Origin: a virus
Reading direction: 5' to 3' (one strand)
Virus record (IMG/VR): IMGVR_UViG_3300036781_000418
Span: 283,296-342,591 of that record
Length of the DNA: 59,296 bases
Shown here: one piece after another, positions 7,808 to 14,275 of the stretch
How positions within the stretch are numbered: the stretch's first letter is position 1
Layout: every line of letters starts with the position of its first letter
Notes under the pieces: model-generated
Told to the model about the DNA's origin: nothing
Databases searched by the model: none
The model's input: only the letters and a program-made list of their open reading frames with translations
Translations under genes and position numbers: made by a program

Positions 7808-7840
7808 TCGGGCCAATGTGCAAACATTCGGCCCGAGTTT
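7808..7840 (+). terminator. Factor-independent terminator of the holin operon
   Basis: The stem TCGGGCC-AATG/CATT-GGCCCGA, with one bulged base and loop TGCAAA, is followed by a T-containing stretch. It closes the late unit begun at 5163. Confidence 0.7.
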
Positions 7841-7879
7841 GATTTGCGCGACTGTATAACACATAGTAGGATAGAACAA

Positions 7880-8335
7880 ATGGAACAACTAGACGAACTC
7901 CAATATGAAAAGAAGCCACGAGCTGGCCTAATCCCGTACATCATGGGTCAGGATGGGCGGTACCGTTACCTGATGATGATCGCCTCTAACTCGAAGTTCG
8001 GTGGCCCAAGACCAATGATCTCCAAGGGCAAGATTGAGGAGGGTGAGACCCCCTACATCGCCGCGGTTCGCGAGGCCGAGGAGGAACTTGGGTTGATCGC
8101 GTACAACATGAAGGGAACCCCCGCCCTCCTCACCGAGGAACAGGTCACCCTTCGATCCGGAACTTACTTCTTTACGGTGTACGCCGTGGAGATCTACGAT
8201 CGCTCCCTCTTCAACATGTGGTGTAGCGAGACGGAGTATACGGAGTGGTACACGCTCGACGAATTCCAACAACATGGACGACGCGATCACATCAAGTTCA
8301 TCCAACAACTCGAACAACAGCTTAGACAAACCTAA
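7880..8335 (+). CDS. Nudix hydrolase
   Basis: This 151-aa protein has a complete Nudix box, G-x5-E-x7-REUXEEXGU, seen as GKIEEGE...REAEEELGL at residues about 53-75. Glu residues of the box bind Mg2+ for hydrolysis of a nucleoside-diphosphate-linked substrate. The ATG at 7880 was preferred over an in-frame codon at 7844, which lies before a TATAAC -10-like element (7855-7860). The substrate cannot be told; NAD-capped RNA, NDP-sugar or modified dNTP are options. It is a second Nudix protein besides that at 41650. Confidence 0.85.
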   Translation: MEQLDELQYEKKPRAGLIPYIMGQDGRYRYLMMIASNSKFGGPRPMISKGKIEEGETPYIAAVREAEEELGLIAYNMKGTPALLTEEQVTLRSGTYFFTVYAVEIYDRSLFNMWCSETEYTEWYTLDEFQQHGRRDHIKFIQQLEQQLRQT

Positions 8336-8348
8336 ATGAGATAGCATA

Positions 8349-9014
8349 ATGGCAAAGGTACTCTTCCTTGACAAATCAGGTCAACCACTTGACTGGGGCA
8401 CGTGGCGTGACGCCGTGGAGCACTACGCTAAGGACCACGTGCTGTGGGAACTTGGCGACAAGAACCGTGAGTCGATCACGTTCCGTGGCGGGTTCAACTG
8501 CAACGGCGATCAGTCAAAGATCTCGGTCGCACCGATCATCGCCTTGAACGGTGAGGCCACGGGTCGTAAGCGCTACAAGATCCCAACCCTGAACAACCGG
8601 TACCTGTTTGCCCGTGACCGTTGGACCTGCGCGTACTGCGGCTCGACCAACCCCAACGAGTCAAAGCTGTCGTGCGACCACGTCGTGCCGCGTTCCCGTG
8701 GTGGCAAGGACATCTGGGAAAACGTCGTCACCTCCTGCGGTCCATGCAACAACTTCAAGGACAACTGGCTGTTGAGTGAAATTGGGATGGAGCTCAGGTA
8801 CGTGCCGTACGTCCCGACACAGGCCGACATCCTGTTCATGGAGTCTCAGGGCATTCTCCCGAGTCAGGCCGAGTACCTGCTGCCGTTCTGCTCCGAGCGT
8901 GCTCGGCTCTCGTTCCAGGGCGTCGCGAACCAAGGTGGTCCCGCGTTGAACCACCTTGAAGAGGCGGCTCGGGCGGCTGGACCTCGTCGTTCGAAGGCAC
9001 CGACCCGTAAGTAA
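8349..9014 (+). CDS. HNH endonuclease
   Basis: This 221-aa protein has a zinc-ribbon HNH core: DRWTCAYCGS, then LSCDHVVPRSRGGKD with the catalytic DH, WENVVTSCGPCNNFKDN with the second CxxC and the N-x8-N pattern. The first 60 residues and the tail YVPTQADILFMESQ are typical of phage HNH proteins. It may be a free-standing homing-type nuclease or a host-DNA nicking enzyme. It is not next to a terminase, so a packaging role is not supported. It ends at a hairpin terminator. Confidence 0.85.
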   Translation: MAKVLFLDKSGQPLDWGTWRDAVEHYAKDHVLWELGDKNRESITFRGGFNCNGDQSKISVAPIIALNGEATGRKRYKIPTLNNRYLFARDRWTCAYCGSTNPNESKLSCDHVVPRSRGGKDIWENVVTSCGPCNNFKDNWLLSEIGMELRYVPYVPTQADILFMESQGILPSQAEYLLPFCSERARLSFQGVANQGGPALNHLEEAARAAGPRRSKAPTRK

Positions 9015-9018
9015 CCTG

Positions 9019-9044
9019 GATGGTTCCTCCGTAATGGGACCATC
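9019..9044 (+). terminator. Hairpin terminator
   Basis: The stem GATGGTTCC/GGGACCATC (9 bp with one T-G pair) lies 5 bases after the HNH stop. The T-run is weak. Confidence 0.55.
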
Positions 9045-9071
9045 TAGACAACTACGGGTCGTCCAACAACG

Positions 9072-9077
9072 TACAAT
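9072..9077 (+). promoter_or_regulatory. -10-like element TACAAT
   Basis: TACAAT lies 22 bases before the ATG at 9099 and just after the hairpin at 9019. No clear -35 is seen. Confidence 0.3.
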
Positions 9078-9098
9078 GGTCGTAACAACTGGTGCAGC

Positions 9099-9539
9099 AT
9101 GATCGATTCAAACAAGGTTCTCGGTGCGGCGATGCTTATCTCGCTCGCCCTTCTCACGCTCGTTGACATTACGGGAACGGGTGGTGTGGTGCGGTTGGCG
9201 GTCAGCTTAGTGGTGTTCCCACTGCTCTCGCTGTTCATCACCTGGCTGTTTGGAATTGTGATGGAGGCGGTCGGGCTTGGACACAAGCTAATGCAGCCTC
9301 CGGTCATGCACGACCTTGAGCCTGAGGTCATCATCGGCGAGTTGGTCGGTCAGTCGACGACGGTGGCTGGTTCGCTCAACGGCGATCCGTTTCCGGAGTG
9401 GGTCGACATTCTCCAAGCGAAGACGGGTGATACCCTTCGGTACTACTACCACTCCGTGGAGATTCCAAACTACATGTACCCAGTTGGGTACATCGTCATG
9501 ACCTTCGGCAAGGCGCACCTCGTCTACGCTGGCACCTGA
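9099..9539 (+). CDS. Small membrane protein, two predicted helices
   Basis: This 146-aa protein has two hydrophobic segments, residues about 7-25 (VLGAAMLISLALLTLV) and 30-55 (VRLAVSLVVFPLLSLFITWLFG). A soluble C-terminal domain of about 85 residues follows (LEPEVIIGELVGQ..., ending FGKAHLVYAGT). No family is recognised. It is a single-gene unit bounded by -10-like elements on both sides. Confidence 0.6.
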   Translation: MIDSNKVLGAAMLISLALLTLVDITGTGGVVRLAVSLVVFPLLSLFITWLFGIVMEAVGLGHKLMQPPVMHDLEPEVIIGELVGQSTTVAGSLNGDPFPEWVDILQAKTGDTLRYYYHSVEIPNYMYPVGYIVMTFGKAHLVYAGT

Positions 9540-9574
9540 TCCTGGGTATCGTGTGCATGGCTACGCCGCCTGCA

Positions 9575-9580
9575 TACAAT
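9575..9580 (+). promoter_or_regulatory. -10-like element TACAAT
   Basis: CATACAAT sits in the gap before the YqeY-like gene at 9661. A small palindromic hairpin, ACCGGT-TAAGC-ACCGGT, follows and could sit in the leader. Confidence 0.3.
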
Positions 9581-9660
9581 AGGCAGACCGGTTAAGCACC
9601 GGTTGACTACCCAAACCGCGCCCTCACGGGTCCCTTCTTCGTTTGATTCCAAAGTAGTTT

Positions 9661-10101
9661 ATGTCCACACTCATCACGACCATCAAAGTTGACCAACTGG
9701 CCGCCCGCAAGGCCCGCGAGCAAGGTAAGACCGCGCTCCTCACCACGTTGATCGGCGAAGCTGACACGAAGGCGAAGAATGAAGGGACCACCCTGCTGTC
9801 TGATGAGAAGACGCTCAAGCTCGTGACGACGTTCATCTCCAACCTACGTGACAACCTGAAGCTCATCGAGCCAAACTCGATCGCTGGCATTCAGGCGACG
9901 CAGGAGATCGAGATCCTTGAAAAGTACGTGCCCACGCAGCTCACTGAAGATGAGCTTGTGGCGAAGGTCAAGGCCATCCTTGTGGATTCGCCCGAGGTCC
10001 CTAAGATCGGCGTCCTGATGGGCGCCCTCAAACAACAACTTACCCCAGGCACCTACGACGGAAAGCTCTTGGCCGACGTCGTAAAGCGCCTGATCAGTTA
10101 A
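9661..10101 (+). CDS. YqeY/GatB-tail-like protein
   Basis: This 146-aa protein resembles the YqeY family, whose helical domain is shared with the tail of the tRNA amidotransferase GatB. Visible matches are EIEILEKYVPTQLTEDELVAKV (YqeY: LEEYLPEQLSEEEL), a GVLMGALKQQL segment and the closing DGKLLADVVKRLIS. In GatB this domain binds tRNA, and YqeY itself is of uncertain function. It directly precedes the structured leader of the TROVE gene, so both may act on small or transfer RNA. Confidence 0.7.
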   Translation: MSTLITTIKVDQLAARKAREQGKTALLTTLIGEADTKAKNEGTTLLSDEKTLKLVTTFISNLRDNLKLIEPNSIAGIQATQEIEILEKYVPTQLTEDELVAKVKAILVDSPEVPKIGVLMGALKQQLTPGTYDGKLLADVVKRLIS

Positions 10102-10394
10102 CCCTTTTTGGTTCGTGGTTGAACCGTTGATATTGCTTATCATCTAAAGCACTGTGAACCCCTGTTCGTCGGATCCAGCCTCAAAGCCGACTATCTGCAA
10201 GTAAGAAGACTTGAACGTGTCTCAGGTAGCTGGGATGTGATTTAGCTGCATATCACTAAAAAGTAGCAGGCCTAACGGGATGCCTATTACTCCGTTGTTC
10301 GGTCGTACCATCGTGTGACCGTCCCTTGCGATGTCGTTTTTCGCTCAACCACGTTTCCTTTTCTCTCGTTGAAACCCTTTGTTTTGGAGAACCA
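10102..10394 (+). ncRNA. Structured leader or small RNA candidate upstream of TROVE gene
   Basis: This 293-base gap holds no convincing gene and is less GC-rich than its surroundings. Six short inverted repeats can be seen in order: GGTTC/GAACC, TGATA/TATCA, GTCGG/CCGAC, GTGAT/ATCAC, GTAG-C-AGGC/GCCT-A-TTAC and CGGTC/GACCG. Bacterial Ro (Rsr) genes are often next to a Y RNA gene, so a Y-like RNA is a reasonable guess. I do not see a clean Y-RNA consensus or an obvious tRNA mimic. It may also be a regulatory 5' leader. Confidence 0.4.
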
Positions 10395-10395
10395 G

Positions 10396-12027
10396 ATGTC
10401 TGCATCAACTTACACCGACTTTGCCCAGTCACAGAACCCAGCCAACGCCGTGACCCACCAGACGCAGCCGATCCCAGGCCGCGAAGGTGAGATGGCCAAG
10501 AACAACGCGGGTGGCTTCACCTTCGCGCTTGACCAGTGGGGCGTGTTCGACCGCTTCCTGTTGATCGGTTCGGAAACCCCAGGCTACTACGTCGGTACCA
10601 AGGAGCAGACCGCTGAAAGCTTCAAGAGCACCATCGCGTGCGTCAAGGCCGACGGCCTCCGTGCGATCAACCGCCTGAAGGAAATCTCGCTCGCTGGTCG
10701 CGCACCGAAGAACGACCCAGCCGTCGTGGCGCTCGCCTTGGCGGCCATCTACGGTGACGCCACGGTCAAGGCCGCCGCGTACGAAGCCCTGCCACAGGTC
10801 GCACGTACCGGCACCTGGCTGTTCCAGTTCGTCTCCATCGTCGACTCGCTCGGCAAGTGGAACGCGGCGACCAAGCGTGGTGTGGCCAACTGGTACACCA
10901 GCAAGAACCTCGACAAGCTGGCCATCCAGCTCCTGAAGTACCAGTCCCGCAACAACTGGTCGCACCGCGACGTGCTGCGTCTGGCCCACATCAAGCCGAC
11001 GGAACAGAACACCACGTTGTTCAAGTACGTGGTCAAGGGTGCCGACGGTATGGTGCAAGGCGACTTGCTGCCGAACCTCGTCATCGACTTCGAACGCCTG
11101 AAGCGCGCCACCACCAAGGCTGAGGTCTTGGCCGTCGTCAACGGCAACAAGGACGTCACGTGGGAAATGGTGCCGACGGTGTGGCACAAGGACAAGGACG
11201 TCATGCTGGCGTTGCTGCCGAACATGGGCCTGACCGCGATCATCCGCAAGCTTGGTATCCTCACCATGCACGGCGTCATCACGCAAGGCGACGGTCTGAA
11301 GCACGTCACCGACGTGCTGACCAATCCTGAGCAACTGACGCGCTCGCGCATTCACCCGCTCTCGGTGCTCCAGGCCTTCAAGCAGTACAGCCAAGGTCGC
11401 GGTGAAAAGGGCTCCAATACCTGGTCACCGGTCAACGACGTGAAGAACGCCCTTGACATGGCCTTCTACAGCGCGTTCCAGAACGTGCCAGGTACTGGTG
11501 GCTCCGTGTTCCTCGGTGTCGACTGCTCGGGCTCGATGTTCGGTGCTCCTGTCAACGGCTCGCCAAACTTGGTGGCCGCTGAAGTCGCCGCGGTGACCGC
11601 CCTGGCGATCGCCAAGCAGCAGAAGAACTACTTCATCGGTGGCTTCAACACCACGATGGCGCCGATCGGCATCGACCCGGATATGCGCCTTGACAAGGCG
11701 TTGGAGGTGATTCGTCGCTTCCCATGGGGCGGCACGAACTGCGCCCTGCCGATGATCTACGCCGCGCAGAAGAAGATGGAGGTCGACACGTTCGTGACCA
11801 TCACGGACAATGAGACCTACGCTGGTTCGATCCAACCGTCTCAGGCCCTGCGCGACTACCGCAAGCAGTTCAAGAAGCCGAAGGCCTCGAACATCGTCAT
11901 CGGTACGTCCGTCAGCAAGTTCACGATCGCGGATCCGAAGGACCCGTACCAACTGGACATCGCCGGTTTCGACTCGGCCGCTCCGGTTCTGATCGCTGAG
12001 TTCATGAAGGCTTCAGCCGCGACCTGA
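10396..12027 (+). CDS. Ro60/TROVE-domain RNA-binding protein
   Basis: This protein of about 543 aa is the Ro60/Rsr type. The N-terminal two thirds is the TROVE ring of helical repeats (GGFTFALDQWGVFDRFLLIGSE, YYVGTKEQTAESF, NNWSHRDVLRLAHIKP). The C-terminal third is a von Willebrand A domain with the metal site DCSGSMFG at about residue 376 and GGTNCALPM. Ro proteins bind Y RNAs and misfolded RNA ends and can steer exonucleases. The ATG at 10396 follows TTGGAGAACC. A strong terminator follows at 12066. Length and domains are complete, so it is probably functional. Confidence 0.88.
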   Translation: MSASTYTDFAQSQNPANAVTHQTQPIPGREGEMAKNNAGGFTFALDQWGVFDRFLLIGSETPGYYVGTKEQTAESFKSTIACVKADGLRAINRLKEISLAGRAPKNDPAVVALALAAIYGDATVKAAAYEALPQVARTGTWLFQFVSIVDSLGKWNAATKRGVANWYTSKNLDKLAIQLLKYQSRNNWSHRDVLRLAHIKPTEQNTTLFKYVVKGADGMVQGDLLPNLVIDFERLKRATTKAEVLAVVNGNKDVTWEMVPTVWHKDKDVMLALLPNMGLTAIIRKLGILTMHGVITQGDGLKHVTDVLTNPEQLTRSRIHPLSVLQAFKQYSQGRGEKGSNTWSPVNDVKNALDMAFYSAFQNVPGTGGSVFLGVDCSGSMFGAPVNGSPNLVAAEVAAVTALAIAKQQKNYFIGGFNTTMAPIGIDPDMRLDKALEVIRRFPWGGTNCALPMIYAAQKKMEVDTFVTITDNETYAGSIQPSQALRDYRKQFKKPKASNIVIGTSVSKFTIADPKDPYQLDIAGFDSAAPVLIAEFMKASAAT

Positions 12028-12065
12028 TCGTCGTACATCCCCAACGCGCACGAGCGCGTATAATG

Positions 12066-12092
12066 AAAGGACGCTAACCAAGCGTCCTTTTT
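12066..12092 (+). terminator. Factor-independent terminator of TROVE gene
   Basis: A perfect 10-bp stem AAAGGACGCT/AGCGTCCTTT with 5-nt loop is followed directly by T residues. Confidence 0.85.
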
Positions 12093-12100
12093 CGCATCCT

Positions 12101-12232
12101 ATGACCATCACCCGACTTCCTCTTGACTCGGCGAACCGCATGATTCGCGTCGGCTTCGGCCTCAACGACGGCCGCTGGTTTGCACGTGTCGACCTGTGGT
12201 GGGTCGGGTTCCGACTGACCGGCAACCGGTGA
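12101..12232 (+). CDS. Very small conserved-looking protein (43 aa)
   Basis: The frame from ATG 12101 encodes MTITRLPLDSANRMIRVGFG and ends GFRLTGNR. The core LNDGRWFARVDLWWVGFRLT is rich in aromatic residues. I recall similar short GRWFARVDLW proteins in proteobacteria and phages, with no known role. It sits after the TROVE terminator, and its last bases overlap a dispersed repeat at 12225. Confidence 0.5.
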   Translation: MTITRLPLDSANRMIRVGFGLNDGRWFARVDLWWVGFRLTGNR

Positions 12233-12247
12233 GGCCGAGGGCACACG
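12225..12247 (+). repeat. 23-bp dispersed repeat, copy A
   Basis: ACCGGTGAGGCCGAGGGCAC followed by ACG is repeated at 41530-41552 in the same orientation with one mismatch. Both copies straddle or follow a stop codon. Confidence 0.7.
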
Positions 12248-12248
12248 A

Positions 12249-12479
12249 ATGACGACGACCTTAGAGCTCCACAAGATCAAACGATCGATGCACCACGACG
12301 TCGTTCGGTCCTTCCAGGCAATGCTCAGCGAGTGCGACGTCAAGGCCGTTGACAAGCTTGACCCCGTACTGATGAAGTCCGTCGAAGGTTGGTACAAGCA
12401 GTGGAACCGTATGACGGGCGACGACGCGCAACCTTCATGGATCCGACCATGTTCTCGAACCTCATCAACGACTCTATGA
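12249..12479 (+). CDS. Hypothetical protein
   Basis: This 76-aa protein has an N-terminal helical region (LELHKIKRSMHHDVVRSFQAML, DKLDPVLMKSVEGWYKQWNRM) and a less natural Arg/Ser tail. The tail lies where the gene overlaps the HD protein start by 43 bases. GAGGG precedes the ATG. It is probably co-transcribed with, and possibly coupled to, the gene at 12437. Confidence 0.45.
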   Translation: MTTTLELHKIKRSMHHDVVRSFQAMLSECDVKAVDKLDPVLMKSVEGWYKQWNRMTGDDAQPSWIRPCSRTSSTTL

Positions 12480-13195
12480 TCAAAGACCACCTCACCCACA
12501 CTGAGAAGCTGAAGCTCTCGGCCAGGTACTGGCTGCTCGGGGCCGCTACGTTCGACAAGCGGTACTACAAGTGCCTTGACGCGTTGGAGATCGCCATCGG
12601 CCACCATGACGGCGTCCGCAACGACGGCACCGACGAGATCGCCCACATGATCGGCGTCTTCCAACTGCTGCGGACGATGCACAACCACCTGCTTGATCCG
12701 GTGAGCGCGTACATCGAGGCGCTCCTCCATGACTGCATCGAGGATCCGAACCAGCTGACGAAGAAGTTCATCGCCCCGTCCGAGATTCAAGCGCAGTTTG
12801 GCAGCCAGATCCACGACGAGCTGCTGATCATGTCGAAGGAGATCCTCGGCCAGAAGAACCCTCAGTTTCTGCTGAGCAACGTCTTCCTCAACGTGAACAC
12901 GAGCGTGGTGAAACCAGGTGACCGTGACAACAACGTCGCGTCGATGTACGGCACGTTCAAGCCCGCTCGCCTGGCACGGTACATCAAGGAGACCAAGGAG
13001 GAGTACTTCGCCGGTCTCAAGGTTGCGCGTCGCAAGTTCCCTGAGCAGGAGCCCATCTATGAAAACATCAAGCTCTCCCTCACCCACAAGCTCCAGCTTA
13101 TCGAGCACCTCGCCAAGAAAGACGAAGAGTCAAGTGCAGCTGGACGGGGAGAGGTTCCTGAAGCTAGCGGCACTAATTCACGCGGGCCTGGGTGA
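12437..13195 (+). CDS. SpoT/MESH1-like HD-domain hydrolase
   Basis: This 252-aa protein carries the ppGpp-hydrolase pattern of HD enzymes: RNDGTDEIAHMIGV (RxxG...H), ALLHDCIED (the HD plus ED of SpoT HDVLEDT) and KPGDRDNNVASM (SpoT K.ADRxHN). It lacks the synthetase and TGS/ACT regions of SpoT, so it is a stand-alone small alarmone hydrolase type. A plausible role is clearing (p)ppGpp during infection. ATG 12437 is the first Met; a TTG at 12389 would add 16 residues. The C-terminal 20 residues overlap the next frame. Confidence 0.7.
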   Translation: MDPTMFSNLINDSMIKDHLTHTEKLKLSARYWLLGAATFDKRYYKCLDALEIAIGHHDGVRNDGTDEIAHMIGVFQLLRTMHNHLLDPVSAYIEALLHDCIEDPNQLTKKFIAPSEIQAQFGSQIHDELLIMSKEILGQKNPQFLLSNVFLNVNTSVVKPGDRDNNVASMYGTFKPARLARYIKETKEEYFAGLKVARRKFPEQEPIYENIKLSLTHKLQLIEHLAKKDEESSAAGRGEVPEASGTNSRGPG

Positions 13196-13310
13196 ACTGG
13201 CGGTCGTAAAGTACTCGATTTCCAAACGTGGTATCGAGCGTAAGAAGATCCTGTCGATCCGTGAACTACGTCGCGTGATCGACGATGAAGCAAGAAAGGC
13301 TGAACTATGA
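13134..13310 (+). CDS. Small basic hypothetical protein
   Basis: From GTG 13134 the frame encodes about 58 aa (QLDGERFLKLAALIHAGLGEL...KRGIERKKILSIRELRRVI), a helical basic protein. The frame overlaps the HD gene tail by 62 bases and the DHFR start by 4 (ATGA). The start is uncertain, with GAAGAG upstream. The sequence looks more natural than the overlapping HD tail. Confidence 0.45.
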   Translation: MQLDGERFLKLAALIHAGLGELAVVKYSISKRGIERKKILSIRELRRVIDDEARKAEL

Positions 13311-13852
13311 AGGCGTTGGTTAAGCTCATCGCGGGCGTACGCGACGACGGTGTCATCGGCAACGCGGACCATTCGCTGCCGTTCAAGAGCTCACGTGACA
13401 TGAAGCGCTTCAAGGAGCTGACTTCAGGGCACCATGTCATCATGGGTCGCGTGACGTTCGACACGCTCAAGCGGCCAGGTGGACTGCCTAACCGCTACAA
13501 CTACGTGGTGTCACGCACGAACTCGTGGTCGGCGATGGCCAGGCTGTGCGGTTCGTTGGATCAAGCGATTCAAGACTGCCACGACAGCAATGAGGTCATC
13601 GGCTATCCCAAGGACATCTGGATCATCGGTGGTGCGTCGATCTACAAGGAGGCGATTGAGCGCACCTTGGTGGATGAGTACTACCTGACCATCGTCCACC
13701 AACCAGGCGAAGTGCATCCAGCACAGGTGCACTTTCCGGTGTCGTTGGACGTCTTCATGCTGAGTGAAGGCGCTGAGATCGTGCATGAGCCAGCCACGGA
13801 GACTGACCCTGCACTGACCTTCCTGACCGTCAAGCAACCACGGTCTGCTTGA
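13307..13852 (+). CDS. Dihydrofolate reductase
   Basis: This 181-aa enzyme reduces dihydrofolate with NADPH, regenerating cofactor for thymidylate and hydroxymethyl-dCMP synthesis. Landmarks are VKLIAGVRDDGVIGNADHSLPF, SRDMKRFKELT, HVIMGRVTFDTL with the NADPH-binding GR-T, LPNRYNYVVSR and IWIIGGASIYKEAI. It starts within the stop of the preceding gene. Its last 23 bases overlap the 3' end of the convergent tail gene at 13830, where AGCAACC/GGTTGCT could form a shared hairpin. ThyA lies far away at 55797. Confidence 0.93.
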   Translation: MKALVKLIAGVRDDGVIGNADHSLPFKSSRDMKRFKELTSGHHVIMGRVTFDTLKRPGGLPNRYNYVVSRTNSWSAMARLCGSLDQAIQDCHDSNEVIGYPKDIWIIGGASIYKEAIERTLVDEYYLTIVHQPGEVHPAQVHFPVSLDVFMLSEGAEIVHEPATETDPALTFLTVKQPRSA

Positions 13853-14273
13853 CGACGGTTGCTGGTGGAACGCCCGTTGGGAACGGGCTGTCAGACACGA
13901 CCATCGTCACGGTCGGCGTGATCATGGAGATGGTCGGCGTGCCAAGCGTGACGGCGTCCGTCGTCCACGTGAAGCTGGACGTAGCGTCCAGCACGCTGAT
14001 CGGCGAGAGCAGGACAGTTGACATCGTCACCGTCGAGCTGGCCATCGCGCCCTTAGTCGACACTTCAACCTGCTGCAACAGCCCGCCAGACGCGTTGGCG
14101 TTCGGTCCAAGCGACTCCAAACTGAGCGTGTACAGTTCAGAGGTCTTGTTGGCGCGTGTGTCCTTCACCGTGATGTTGTAGGTCGCCGTCGCCGTCGTCA
14201 ACGCGATGCGCGTCATAAACTTGGCCGCACCCACGGTGTCGGTTGAGAAAACGTAGTTTACGTCGTTAGCCAT
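13830..14273 (-). CDS. Tail-associated late protein
   Basis: This 147-aa protein is Thr/Ser/Val rich and beta-like (LTTATATYNITVKDTRANKTSELYTLSLESL). It starts 2 bases after the Hint-bearing tail protein and so is in the same transcript. Composition and position suggest a fibre, baseplate or capsid decoration component. No family is recognised. Confidence 0.55.
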   Translation of the reverse strand: MANDVNYVFSTDTVGAAKFMTRIALTTATATYNITVKDTRANKTSELYTLSLESLGPNANASGGLLQQVEVSTKGAMASSTVTMSTVLLSPISVLDATSSFTWTTDAVTLGTPTISMITPTVTMVVSDSPFPTGVPPATVVKQTVVA

Positions 14274-14275
14274 GA

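Noticed and set aside
8349-9014. HNH gene as the terminase-linked packaging nuclease
   Set aside because: No terminase, portal or head gene is near, so only a generic HNH role can be supported.
10102-10394. A tRNA gene in the TROVE leader
   Set aside because: GGTTC/GAACC resembles a T arm, but no acceptor or anticodon stem can be placed around it.
10429-11394. Long antisense frame across the TROVE gene
   Set aside because: It mirrors codon bias of the TROVE gene. It is Val/Arg/His rich in the way typical of antisense shadows.
12059-12064. Perfect TATAAT after the TROVE gene
   Set aside because: A terminator stem begins 2 bases downstream, so a promoter here would give almost no RNA; no -35 is visible.
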